Part shown: in pieces, positions 42,935 through 50,900 of the stretch
Numbering within the stretch: position 1 is the stretch's first letter
Layout: the number at the start of each line of letters is the position of its first letter
Source: Parachryseolinea silvisoli
GTDB lineage: Bacteria; Bacteroidota; Bacteroidia; Cytophagales; Cyclobacteriaceae
NCBI RefSeq assembly: GCF_021190955.1
Contig: NZ_JAIOAO010000002.1
Coordinates: forward strand, 1,488,001-1,552,000
DNA length: 64,000 nucleotides
Direction of reading: 5' to 3'
The notes under the pieces: model-generated
What the model saw: only the letters and a program-made list of their open reading frames with translations
Told to the model about the DNA's origin: nothing
Databases searched by the model: none
Translations under genes and position numbers: made by a program

Positions 42935-43963
42935 ATGAATCAATCGGATCAAGTCCTGGTCACTGGTGGATCAGGTTTTATTGCCAGCTATTGTATTATA
43001 GTGCTTTTGCAACGGGGATTCCGGGTGAAGACTTCCTTGCGTTCGCTCGACCGTATACCAGAGGTTAAGGCGATGTTGGCGACGGCGGGTATCACGAATT
43101 TTGATGCGCTGTCGTTTGTCCAGGCAGACCTGTCGCATGCGCACAGTTGGCGTACTGCTGTGGAAGGATGCAGGTATGTTATCCATCCGGCGTCGCCTAC
43201 GCCGCATCCGGATGCAACGACGGACGATGAGTTTGTCGTGCCTGCGGTGAACGGTGTGCGGTACGTATTGCAGGCTGCGAAGGCTGCGGGTGTGCAGCGG
43301 GTTGTGCTCACGTCAGCGTTCGGTGCTGTCGGCATGGGTACAAACAAGAAAGAGCCTTATACGGAAGAGGACTGGTCTGATGTGAATGCGGGTATTCCGG
43401 CCTACCAAAAATCAAAGACGCTGTCGGAGCGGGCGGCGTGGGACTATATAGCTGGCGAAGGCAAGGGGCTTGAATTGGCCGTGATAAATCCAGTGGCTGT
43501 ATTGGGTCCGGTGTTAGGGCCTGATTATTCTCACTCTATCCGGATGATCCATAGCATGCTGAACGGCGCGACGAAAGGATTGCCTAAAATTCGCTTTGGG
43601 TATGTTGATGTGCGTGATGTTGCCGAACTGCATATACTGGCGATGACTAGTCCCGCGGCGAACGGTCAACGTTTTCTGGCGGTGGCGGGGGACTCCGTAT
43701 CGATGTTAGCGATAGCCCGGATGTTACGTGAGGGGTTGGGGAGTGCTGCCCGGAAAGTACCGCTGAAAGAGCTGCCGAGCTGGCTTATCCGGTTCATTGC
43801 GTTGTTCAATCCCAAGGTGCGACTCATCGTGCCACACCTCGGCATGGAAAAAGAAGCAAGTCACGAAAAGGCCGGCCGCCTGTTGCACTGGCAACCGCGC
43901 AGTACGCGTGACGCTGTCATTGCCACGGGTGAGAGCTTACTCCGGCTGGGATTGGTGAAATAG
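42935..43963 (+). CDS. NAD-dependent epimerase/dihydroflavonol reductase-like protein
   Basis: A 342-residue extended SDR. VLVTGGSGFIASYCIIVLLQRGFRVKTSLRSLD is the Rossmann opening; the segments VVLTSAFGAVGMG, then AYQKSKTLSERAAWDY (Tyr-x3-Lys), and AVINPVAVLGPVLG follow, as in dihydroflavonol-4-reductase/cinnamoyl-CoA reductase-like enzymes. The likely reaction is reduction of a carbonyl group with NADPH. The start MNQSDQ at 42935 is preferred over one 24 bases upstream. An AraC gene follows 20 bases later on the same strand. Confidence 0.88.
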   Translation: MNQSDQVLVTGGSGFIASYCIIVLLQRGFRVKTSLRSLDRIPEVKAMLATAGITNFDALSFVQADLSHAHSWRTAVEGCRYVIHPASPTPHPDATTDDEFVVPAVNGVRYVLQAAKAAGVQRVVLTSAFGAVGMGTNKKEPYTEEDWSDVNAGIPAYQKSKTLSERAAWDYIAGEGKGLELAVINPVAVLGPVLGPDYSHSIRMIHSMLNGATKGLPKIRFGYVDVRDVAELHILAMTSPAANGQRFLAVAGDSVSMLAIARMLREGLGSAARKVPLKELPSWLIRFIALFNPKVRLIVPHLGMEKEASHEKAGRLLHWQPRSTRDAVIATGESLLRLGLVK

Positions 43964-43971
43964 GAATTTGT

Positions 43972-43979
43972 TAACTTTA
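43972..43979 (+). promoter_or_regulatory. TAnnTTTG-like box 4 bases before an AraC start codon
   Basis: TAACTTTA (one mismatch), followed by CGGT and ATG at 43984. Confidence 0.35.
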
Positions 43980-43983
43980 CGGT

Positions 43984-44808
43984 ATGGAGTATCCGGGGGC
44001 ATCGGGCAGGGCGGTGAAGGGTCGCATGTTTATTTCGTGTAAACGCGAGCGTCACTATAGCAAGGAGTTGATTCTTGACCAGCATGCACTGGTGTATATA
44101 TTCACGGGTACGCTGGAGATTGCTTATGCAAACCAGGCACATGAGTTTGGTCCGGGTACAACGCTCCTTATTCCGCGCAATCAATTGGGGCGGTTAACCA
44201 AGCTGCCCGCCAACGATGAGCCGTTTCGTTCGTTGTCGATTATGTTCCCGCATGAGCTTCTGCGAAAATTCTTTGCGTCGCAGGTAGAGAACCCGATGGA
44301 AGGAAAATGGAGGGGACACCTGGCCCTTGGTCCACATCCTTTATTGAAGAGTGTTTTTCATTCGTTGCTGCCATATTTCGAGTTGCAGGATGAGCTGCCC
44401 GAGAATTTAACGGATATCAAAATAACCGAATGTCTGACGGTGCTGGACGCATGCAACCCGGAGGTTAAGCATTTGCTCAGCTCGTTTCATGAACCCGGTA
44501 AAGTCGACCTGGTGGAGTATATGGAGCAGAACTTTATGTATAATTTGCCGCTGGCGAAGTTTGGATACCTGACGGGTCGCAGTCTGACGACCTTCAAAAA
44601 GGACTTTCAAAAAGTGTTTAAGATGACTCCCGGCCGGTGGCTTACGCAAAAGCGTTTGCAGCACGCGCATTATCAGATCTCGGTCAGAAAGCGAAAGCCG
44701 ACCGAGATCTTTATGGATGCGGGCTTCGAGAATTTGTCGCATTTCTCGTACGCCTTTAAGAAACAGTTTGGTTATAGCCCGGCGGCTGTACCGGATGTGC
44801 CTGCGTAA
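43984..44808 (+). CDS. AraC-family regulator, paralogue of the gene at 40312
   Basis: A 274-residue AraC protein with the same architecture as that at 40312-41139: a cupin sensor (LILDQHALVYIFTGTLEIAYA, FGPGTTLLIPRNQLGR) and the DNA-binding motifs LPLAKFGYLTGRSLTTFKKDF and TEIFMDAGFENLSHFSYAFKKQFGYSP. The gene follows the epimerase-like gene and may control it. Its 3' end overlaps the convergent DoxX gene by 37 bases. Confidence 0.9.
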   Translation: MEYPGASGRAVKGRMFISCKRERHYSKELILDQHALVYIFTGTLEIAYANQAHEFGPGTTLLIPRNQLGRLTKLPANDEPFRSLSIMFPHELLRKFFASQVENPMEGKWRGHLALGPHPLLKSVFHSLLPYFELQDELPENLTDIKITECLTVLDACNPEVKHLLSSFHEPGKVDLVEYMEQNFMYNLPLAKFGYLTGRSLTTFKKDFQKVFKMTPGRWLTQKRLQHAHYQISVRKRKPTEIFMDAGFENLSHFSYAFKKQFGYSPAAVPDVPA

Positions 44809-45167
44809 ATAATACGTTTCGTTAGTTCCGGCAACCGCAGGCATGCGCCGATCCATATCAAGCTTTCCAGTATTGCCGGAAACAGGATGCCCTGGTTATG
44901 TAGTAAATGTGTCGTGATGGCGCCGCCCAGGTACGATGAAAGCAAGAGGAGTCCGAGAACGGCGGTTCGGGGAATGACAAACAATATAGCAGAGAGTATC
45001 TCGATGATGCCCACTATGCGATAGGTTTCCGGGGAGAGCCCGAACGATGTTCCCATCTGTATGGCGTGCTGTGATAAAATGATCTTATCCAGTGCAGAAC
45101 CCGCCAGCGCGAGTGCCATGGTGCCAGACACGATCCAGCCTGTTATGTTTTTTACTTTGGAGCTCAT
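44772..45167 (-). CDS. DoxX-family membrane protein
   Basis: A 131-residue protein with four membrane helices: IVSGTMALALAGSALDKII, FGLSPETYRIVGIIEILSAILFVIP and VLGLLLLSSYLGGAITTHL, then a C-terminal helix. This is the DoxX-like fold. Some DoxX proteins work with thiol or quinone-linked systems; the role here is unknown. It is divergent from an HxlR gene. The last 37 bases are also the coding end of the AraC gene on the other strand. Confidence 0.85.
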   Translation of the reverse strand: MSSKVKNITGWIVSGTMALALAGSALDKIILSQHAIQMGTSFGLSPETYRIVGIIEILSAILFVIPRTAVLGLLLLSSYLGGAITTHLLHNQGILFPAILESLIWIGACLRLPELTKRIIYAGTSGTAAGL

Positions 45168-45248
45168 ACCGTTACTTTAGTTTTTAAATGCACTCATATA
45201 TTTTTTACGAATTATGAATGCGAAACTAGCGGGAGGCTTGCTAACTTT

Positions 45249-45289
45249 GTTACCTGTTACAAATAGGTTACTAGTTACAAAAAGGTTAC
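45249..45289 (+). promoter_or_regulatory. 18-base tandem operator-like repeat before an HxlR start codon
   Basis: The pentamer GTTAC occurs at 45249, 45256, 45267, 45274 and 45285, spaced 7, 11, 7, 11. This amounts to 2.3 copies of an 18-base repeat (GTTACCTGTTACAAATAG and GTTACTAGTTACAAAAAG). The last copy touches the ATG at 45291. A consensus TAACTTTG promoter box (45242-45249) overlaps the first unit. Likely binding sites for the HxlR protein itself. Confidence 0.6.
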
Positions 45290-45290
45290 C

Positions 45291-45635
45291 ATGGTAAAAC
45301 ACGCAAAAACCGAATGCGACGATGCTCACTTTGCTGTACAGGATACCTTGTATGTAGTGGGTGGAAAGTGGAAGATGATGATCCTTTCCATTCTTGTCAG
45401 GTTCGGCACCAAGCGCTTTGGGGAGCTGGTAAAGCTCATGGGTATCTCGGCCCGGATCCTTTCGAAGGAGCTGAATGAGTTAGAGCAAAACAAGCTGATC
45501 AGCCGGAAGGTATGTAACACGAAACCGATCACGGTGGAGTACTCGGCCACGGCTTATTCAAAATCTCTGCACGAGGTGCTCAATGCCATGATCAAATGGG
45601 GGAGAAATCATAAGAAGAAGATCCGGGAGAAGTGA
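45291..45635 (+). CDS. HxlR-family transcriptional regulator
   Basis: A 114-residue HxlR protein. ECDDAHFAVQDTLYVVGGKWKMMIL includes the conserved Cys; RFGELVKLMGISARILSKELNELEQNKLI is the recognition helix; VEYSATAYSKSL the wing. It ends in a Lys-rich tail (NHKKKIREK). The neighbours are DoxX (divergent) and an SDR 78 bases downstream on the same strand. The operator-like repeats suggest that it represses its own promoter. Confidence 0.9.
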   Translation: MVKHAKTECDDAHFAVQDTLYVVGGKWKMMILSILVRFGTKRFGELVKLMGISARILSKELNELEQNKLISRKVCNTKPITVEYSATAYSKSLHEVLNAMIKWGRNHKKKIREK

Positions 45636-45701
45636 TAAGCGTTGGCGCTGCCGGCAGAGTCGTTGCAGGTGGAGGAGCGCGTGATTTGTCGGGAGAGATT
45701 G

Positions 45702-45709
45702 TATATTTG
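45702..45709 (+). promoter_or_regulatory. TAnnTTTG box 4 bases before an SDR start codon
   Basis: TATATTTG, exact consensus; AGGT separates it from ATG at 45714. Confidence 0.45.
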
Positions 45710-45713
45710 AGGT

Positions 45714-46367
45714 ATGGAAAATATTCTGCTGACCGGGGGTACCGGTAATCTGGGTCAAACAGTCGTAAAGGTTTTGGCTGATGGAGGCTATCACGTACAC
45801 CTTGCCGTACGAAAGGATGCTGCGGGTGGTGGAAATGTATCGTATTACCCGACGGAGTTAACGGACAGTGCACAGGCCGGGGCCTTTGTGCAGAACGTTA
45901 TCAACGTTGGTAAGAACATCCGGGCGGGTGTTTTTCTGGCGGGAGGCTTTGCGGCGGGCAATCTGGCCAAGACGTCGATGGAGGATATTCAGTCCATGAT
46001 CCAGGTGAATTTTGCGACGGCGTTCAACACGGCCCAGGAGCTGATTGCGTATTATAAGACCGTTGGCGGTGGCAAGCTTATTTTTGTAGGCTCCAAGGCG
46101 GCGATGGATTTTAAAGGCGCGGGTAACATGCTGGCGTATTCTCTGTCGAAGCAGCTGTTGTATAATTTTTCGACGTTGATCAACGAATCAGAGAAGGCGT
46201 CTGGCGTAACTTCTCATATTTTGCTTCCAGGGACCATCGACACGGAGACGAACCGCGGCTTTATGCCGAATGCCGACGTCTCCAAGTGGATTAAACCCGA
46301 GGCTATTGCGGGCGTTATAAAAGACATTGTTTCGGGAAAGGAAACGAGGGCTGTGATTGAGTTTTAG
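45714..46367 (+). CDS. SDR-family oxidoreductase
   Basis: A 217-residue short SDR. The cofactor motif is LLTGGTGNLGQTVVKVLADGG, the segment NVGKNIRAGVFLAGGFAAGNLA replaces NNAG, and YSLSKQLLYNF carries Tyr-x3-Lys. The catalytic Ser lies in FVGSKAAM. Downstream of an HxlR gene, with its own exact promoter box 4 bases before the start codon, so its mRNA may be leaderless. Substrate unknown. Confidence 0.88.
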   Translation: MENILLTGGTGNLGQTVVKVLADGGYHVHLAVRKDAAGGGNVSYYPTELTDSAQAGAFVQNVINVGKNIRAGVFLAGGFAAGNLAKTSMEDIQSMIQVNFATAFNTAQELIAYYKTVGGGKLIFVGSKAAMDFKGAGNMLAYSLSKQLLYNFSTLINESEKASGVTSHILLPGTIDTETNRGFMPNADVSKWIKPEAIAGVIKDIVSGKETRAVIEF

Positions 46368-46449
46368 TTCACTCCCCCAGTTCGTTCGCCGACATGTTAG
46401 GTGAAAACGTGGGCGGTATCAAATAACGATTTGGTCATACCCTTGAGCA

Positions 46450-46457
46450 TATATTTT
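46450..46457 (+). promoter_or_regulatory. TAnnTTTG-like box before the zinc-ribbon protein gene
   Basis: TATATTTT (one mismatch), followed by TAGT and the ATG at 46462. Confidence 0.3.
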
Positions 46458-46461
46458 TAGT

Positions 46462-47457
46462 ATGGACATTTGTCAGTCTTGTAGAAAGAATTCCGTTGAG
46501 GTCATTGATGATTGTGATAACCCTGCTTACCCGTATAAAGTCTGTACAGCTTGTCACGACAGGCTGGTGAACATGTCGTTGCGCCCGCGGGAATATTTTA
46601 ATCTGGTTTCCCGGCACGGCATGACGTTTCTGTTGCATGATGACTTTTACGATGAGAATGGCACAGCCAGCGCTCCTGAAAATGAAGTCGTGTTCGATCC
46701 TGCTTTAGCCTTCCCAGTATTAGCGGAGCTTCGTGACCTGTCGTCGATTGTCGACTATGCCATCGTGGAATGGCAGGTGTCGGACGAAGTGGTGGCAGCG
46801 ATGAAACGATTTGAGTGGAAGGAAGTTCTTCGCGAGCTGGATGAGCGGCTCACGTTGAATGTGGGCCTGACAGAACGGATCTGTCTGCTGGGCGCATTGA
46901 CTTGTGGGAAGCATGCGGAGGCGTGGATGCTCTGGCACTGGGGGGAAAGAACGCACGATAATTTTCCCCTCTATGCCAAGCCGATGGCGACATGTTTACC
47001 GTCGGACGTGGGCTTCGCGCTATACAGTCAGCAGGTTTCGCAGGTGGAGCAATCGAGCAGGTTTGTGGAGACGATGATGGGGCTAATGCACTTCCAATCG
47101 AAATCAACCTTGTCCTGGATCGAGGGGCACATCGGGCGTGTGTCGAATATATCGAGCTCGTGGGGCTACCTGGCGGCGGCTTCTCAGTTTGACTGGGCGA
47201 CGGCGAAACGATGGCTGGAGGGTGGGAGGCCGTTGAGTCTTGTTGCGCTGGATGCGTTGGCTAACTGTGCCGTTACTTCGAAGACACAAAACAGCGTGCC
47301 TTTTTTACGGGAGAATCCACCGCGGTTGTCAGACCCCGACACGGTTGATGCGATGAGCCGCGTGCTGCAGCAGTATGGTGAAACCGACAAGGTGCCCCGG
47401 GTACGGTTGAATATTAGTTATATCCTGGAGAATTGGGACAGGATTTTGAAGCAGTGA
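46462..47457 (+). CDS. Zinc-ribbon protein of unknown function
   Basis: A 331-residue protein. The N-terminus has a zinc ribbon, MDICQSCRKNSVEV followed by VCTACHDRLVNMSL (two Cys-x2-Cys pairs about 28 residues apart). The remaining 290 residues look mostly helical (LAFPVLAELRDLSSIVDYAIVEW, AMKRFEWKEVLRELDERL, AWMLWHWGERTHDNF) and could be HEAT-like helical repeats. No catalytic motif is evident. I do not recognise the family. It stands alone, 94 bases after an SDR gene. Confidence 0.7.
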   Translation: MDICQSCRKNSVEVIDDCDNPAYPYKVCTACHDRLVNMSLRPREYFNLVSRHGMTFLLHDDFYDENGTASAPENEVVFDPALAFPVLAELRDLSSIVDYAIVEWQVSDEVVAAMKRFEWKEVLRELDERLTLNVGLTERICLLGALTCGKHAEAWMLWHWGERTHDNFPLYAKPMATCLPSDVGFALYSQQVSQVEQSSRFVETMMGLMHFQSKSTLSWIEGHIGRVSNISSSWGYLAAASQFDWATAKRWLEGGRPLSLVALDALANCAVTSKTQNSVPFLRENPPRLSDPDTVDAMSRVLQQYGETDKVPRVRLNISYILENWDRILKQ

Positions 47458-47520
47458 TTTTTGCTCCGTTTCGGCCACGACATGCTCCATTTAAGACACT
47501 GACGGTTTTTTAGCGTTCCG

Positions 47521-47540
47521 CTACTTTTGAATAAAAGTAG
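47521..47540. promoter_or_regulatory. Perfect dyad overlapping a promoter box upstream of an SDR
   Basis: CTACTTTT-GAAT-AAAAGTAG is a perfect 8-base inverted repeat with a 4-base spacer. It contains TACTTTTG (47522-47529), an exact TAnnTTTG box, and the SDR ATG lies at 47544. A repressor bound here would block transcription. Confidence 0.55.
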
Positions 47541-47543
47541 AAG

Positions 47544-48284
47544 ATGGAAACGAAACTAACAGGAAAAGTGGTGGCAGTCGCGGGTGCCAGCAGTGGTATT
47601 GGAAAGGCGATTGCGCTGGTACTGGCAAAACAGGGTGCTAAAGTGGTGTTGGGTGCCCGGCGGGCAGAACAACTGGAGGGAGTTGTCGCGGAGATTCAGT
47701 CGGCGGGTGGCGAGGCGATGTATGTTGTAACCGATGTGCGTTCTCGCGCGGACCTCTTGAATTTAGTGAAACAGTCGTGTGACCATTTTGGTCGACTGGA
47801 TGTGATCGTCAACAATGCGGGCGTGGCCCCGCTTTCGCGGATTGACGCCGTGGATGTGGAAGGATGGGAGGCCATGATAGATATCAATCTAAAAGGCGTG
47901 CTGTATGGCATGGCTGCTGCGATCCCGGTATTTCAAAAACAGCAATCCGGTCATATAGTCAATATCATTTCCACGTCCGGTCTTAAACTATCGCCTACGA
48001 TGGGCGTGTACGCCGCCACGAAGAATGCGGTGCGGACGTTAACAGAGGCTTTTAGACAGGAGTCCGATGGTAAGATCCGGATTACGGGCATATCCCCCGG
48101 GGTGGTAAATACGGAGCTTGCGCAGAGTATCCAGGAGTCGAAAACAAGAGACAGCATCCAGGCGTTGATGGATACGATGGCACTATCACCGGAAAGTATC
48201 GCGAATGCAGTCTCGTTTGCCATAGGCCAGCCCGCGGAGGTGGAAATTGGCGATATCACGATCCGACCGTCGGTTCAGAATTAG
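47544..48284 (+). CDS. SDR-family oxidoreductase
   Basis: A 246-residue classical SDR with all motifs intact: TGKVVAVAGASSGIGKAIA, then DVRSR, VNNAGVAPLSR, NIISTSGLKLS with the catalytic Ser, and YAATKNAVRTL (Tyr-x3-Lys). The closest known groups are NADP-dependent 3-hydroxy acid/serine dehydrogenase-like (YdfG-like) SDRs. It is followed by an AraC gene on the same strand and preceded by a strong dyad; the pair resembles other regulator-SDR modules in the window. Confidence 0.92.
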   Translation: METKLTGKVVAVAGASSGIGKAIALVLAKQGAKVVLGARRAEQLEGVVAEIQSAGGEAMYVVTDVRSRADLLNLVKQSCDHFGRLDVIVNNAGVAPLSRIDAVDVEGWEAMIDINLKGVLYGMAAAIPVFQKQQSGHIVNIISTSGLKLSPTMGVYAATKNAVRTLTEAFRQESDGKIRITGISPGVVNTELAQSIQESKTRDSIQALMDTMALSPESIANAVSFAIGQPAEVEIGDITIRPSVQN

Positions 48285-48346
48285 AAGATCACACAGCGGG
48301 CATTTGTACTATAATGGGTGCGAATGCTTGCCTCAATTATTTCACC

Positions 48347-49255
48347 ATGGATAACTCGACATTATACGCTTTCAAAAGTATCGCTGAGCTTATGCGGTAT
48401 TTGAAGCAGCCCAGTCCGGCGCATCCGCTTATTTCCATTATGCAGTACAATTCCGAAAATGTGCAGATCGGCACACCCGGTGATCGTATTTCGTTGGATT
48501 TTTACAAAGTGTCGTTCAAAACAAGCTTCTCCGGGAAGATAAAATACGGACAGAGTCATTATGATTTTGAAGACGGAGGGTTGGCCTTTATAGCACCGCG
48601 TCAGATTGTTTTCACATCCGATACTAAAGAGGCCTATGAAGGTTATTCGTTATTCTTCCATCCGGACTTTCTGAGAAAATATCCGTTGATGAACACGATC
48701 CAGCAATACGGTTTTTTTCATTATTCGACAAGCGAGGCGTTGTTCCTTTCGGCGAAGGAGAAGAAAGTGGTTGAGGCCTTGTTCAATAGTATACAGGAAG
48801 AACTCAATAACAATATTGATGCTTTTAGTCAGGATATACTCATCACGCAGATAGAGCAGCTGCTTGCAGTGAGTAATCGCTTTTACAACCGACAGTTCAT
48901 TACACAACGGGTGGTCAATAATGACTTAATTGCTCGCATGGAGAAGATCTTATCAGACTATTTCGCCAGCGAGCAACTACGCGAAGGGCTGCCTACCGTG
49001 CAGCAGATCGCTGACTCGTTACATGTCTCGCCGCATTACCTGGGCGATATGTTACGGTCGGTGACGGGGCAGAACACGCAGCAGCATATCCATAGCAAGG
49101 TTATCGAGAAGGCGAAGGAAATGCTGAGTGTTGGTAATCTTACCGTTGCAGAGGTGGCGTATCAGCTTGGCTTTGGTCAGCCGCAGTCGTTCAATAAGCT
49201 CTTTAAGCGAAAGACGGGAGTGACGCCGATGGAGTATCGGAAGTCGTTTAATTGA
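48347..49255 (+). CDS. AraC-family transcriptional regulator
   Basis: A 302-residue AraC protein; a longer start at 48314 is possible. The sensor is a cupin of the AraC_N type (IQIGTPGDRISLDFYKVSF, LAFIAPRQIVFTSD, YSLFFHPDFLRKYPL), and the two DNA-binding motifs are LPTVQQIADSLHVSPHYLGDMLRSVTG and LTVAEVAYQLGFGQPQSFNKLFKRKTGVTPMEYR. Its role is probably control of the SDR at 47544, whose promoter has a dyad. Confidence 0.9.
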   Translation: MDNSTLYAFKSIAELMRYLKQPSPAHPLISIMQYNSENVQIGTPGDRISLDFYKVSFKTSFSGKIKYGQSHYDFEDGGLAFIAPRQIVFTSDTKEAYEGYSLFFHPDFLRKYPLMNTIQQYGFFHYSTSEALFLSAKEKKVVEALFNSIQEELNNNIDAFSQDILITQIEQLLAVSNRFYNRQFITQRVVNNDLIARMEKILSDYFASEQLREGLPTVQQIADSLHVSPHYLGDMLRSVTGQNTQQHIHSKVIEKAKEMLSVGNLTVAEVAYQLGFGQPQSFNKLFKRKTGVTPMEYRKSFN

Positions 49256-49328
49256 GGCGGCGTCCATTAGTCGTTTGTGCCCTTTGGGGCGCGAAAATAT
49301 TTATCTGAAAGGCGAATAAAGGGGAGGC

Positions 49329-49350
49329 AGTGAGTTAACGTAACTCGCTG
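49329..49350. terminator. Hairpin after the AraC gene, possible terminator
   Basis: CAGTGAGTTA and TAACTCGCTG form a near-perfect 10-base stem around ACG, 74 bases after the AraC stop. It has no T-run on the plus strand, so its role is uncertain. Confidence 0.35.
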
Positions 49351-49423
49351 CATCGAAGTGACATTCCAGAAGAGGTGATCTTGAACAAGAGTGTAAGATC
49401 GTTTTGTTGAAGAGAATAGGTGG

Positions 49424-50359
49424 TTAATCACCTGTTTGCATCTCGAAATGGCGCAAAACTCTCAAAGCCCTAAGCGTATTCCAGCGGCTGGGCTTACCAG
49501 CTTTTTCCATCTCAAAGTGGGTCTGCCCGGGATGCATTGCGGCTACTTTCCATTGGCCGGATGACATTCTTTTATTCACGATTATGTTTAGCGCCTCCTG
49601 CATTCTATCGTCATAGTTTCTTTTAGCAAAATGAAAGTAGTCCATGGCCTTGAGTATATCATAGTACCACCGGCAGGGATAATATAGCTTCAGGAAATTA
49701 GCATTGATTATTTCTCCCGTTCGGTCGGAGCGAAATAGTTTGTGCATTAGGATAAATTCTTCGGATTCAAGTTTTGCCTTTCTCAATTCTTTTATTCTGT
49801 AGTGGTAACCATTATTTTCATATTCAAGAATTCCCTCCAGAACTGACAGGGTAGAATGTAAAGAACTATGAACAGCTCCCTTTCGGTTGGACTGGCAATT
49901 AAATCCGCCATCACTCATTTGTTCTGATAACAGAAAATCAACAACAGACATCAGGTCCTCTTGTCTTACCTGAAAATAGGACGAATAGTTTAATACCATT
50001 CCGTTGATACAAACATCGCTTTTTTGAACAGTACCGATCGGGTTTATTCCCCCATCCACTGCTTTTTGATTTTTGAAAATGATTTTAAGCGTTTCTCTGA
50101 TCGCCTTGTTCTTGGGAGGGATGCCCAGGTTTTTTAGGTCGAGTAACGTATAATGGGTTGACGTCCATTTAGGTTGATAGAATCCTCTGCCCCAATGACC
50201 GTTACGTTGTCGGCGGGAAAGGAATTTCATTCCCCAGCCTTCGGACTCAATTTTTTTCCGGAGACCGGGTTTGTTGAAACCTAATATATCCCTGTTAGTT
50301 TGATATTGAATCGATACATCACCTTTAAGAAGCCAGGCAATTATTTCCTTGTTCATCAT
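49424..50359 (-). CDS. Terpenoid-cyclase/prenyltransferase toroid-like protein, unknown function
   Basis: A 311-residue protein rich in repeats that recall squalene-cyclase QW and prenyltransferase motifs: NGHWGRGFYQPKWTSTHYTL, DGGINPIGTV, DGGFNCQSNRKGAVHSSLHST and SSGQWKVAAMHPGQTHFEME. They suggest an alpha-alpha barrel. It is shorter than squalene cyclases and lacks the DxDD motif, so an enzymatic role is unproven. The protein is not recognised further. It lies after a broken DUF6629 gene, in a region of low gene density. Confidence 0.65.
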   Translation of the reverse strand: MMNKEIIAWLLKGDVSIQYQTNRDILGFNKPGLRKKIESEGWGMKFLSRRQRNGHWGRGFYQPKWTSTHYTLLDLKNLGIPPKNKAIRETLKIIFKNQKAVDGGINPIGTVQKSDVCINGMVLNYSSYFQVRQEDLMSVVDFLLSEQMSDGGFNCQSNRKGAVHSSLHSTLSVLEGILEYENNGYHYRIKELRKAKLESEEFILMHKLFRSDRTGEIINANFLKLYYPCRWYYDILKAMDYFHFAKRNYDDRMQEALNIIVNKRMSSGQWKVAAMHPGQTHFEMEKAGKPSRWNTLRALRVLRHFEMQTGD

Positions 50360-50489
50360 TCCTCCTGTTGATCAAATTAAGCGGCGTTATAAACAATAAG
50401 TTAAGTCCATCGAGGGGACAATCTAATGACAGTTGTCACTCTTTAAATGGAATTACGTCATGCTGATTTGATAGCCTTTACAGGAGTGG

Positions 50490-50900
50490 CTAGTCGTGCG
50501 CGATATTTGATAATGGTTCCTGCGCTGAGTTTATTGGGAAATTAGGAATCGACTGATTTACTTTTTTCAGGTTGTGCATAATTGCATAAATGGCAATGCT
50601 TATTATTGAAGCGAAGAAGCACCAGACGGAAACGACATAGTCGGTATACAAAATCACAGTGATTACGTATGATGCCAGCACTGTCGCTCCTAGCATCCAC
50701 ATGCGTTTGATGCGAGAGAAGAAGGGTGGCGCTACCGTGGCAATAACGTAGAGCAAACTACCGTAGTGACCAAGTGATGATGGTTAGTTCTGAGTATAAG
50801 AAATGTGATAACCGATTACTTTTCCTTCAACATTATACGACAATAAACAATAGGCCAGGTAGAGCGAAATAAAGGCACCAATTCCGAAAACCTCCGTCAG
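50490..50900 (-). pseudogene. DUF6629-family membrane protein, truncated and interrupted
   Basis: The minus-strand frame reads LTEVFGIGAFISLYLAYCLL to HISYTQN, then a TAA (50786-50784), then PSSLGHYGSLLYVIATVAPP and MWMLGATVLASYVITVILY, YVVSVWCFFASIISIAIYAIM. This is the C-terminal third of a DUF6629 membrane protein; the TAA replaces a codon that is Tyr in relatives. The first 130 or so residues, which should precede position 50900, are absent. The gene is both interrupted by a stop and cut at the 5' end where non-coding DNA begins. Confidence 0.75.

Noticed and set aside
42266-45236. A shared 13-base motif AAACTAGCGGGAG at 42268-42280 and 45224-45236
   Set aside because: Within a 64 kb window exact 13-base matches are expected by chance; both lie near promoters but no other feature links them.
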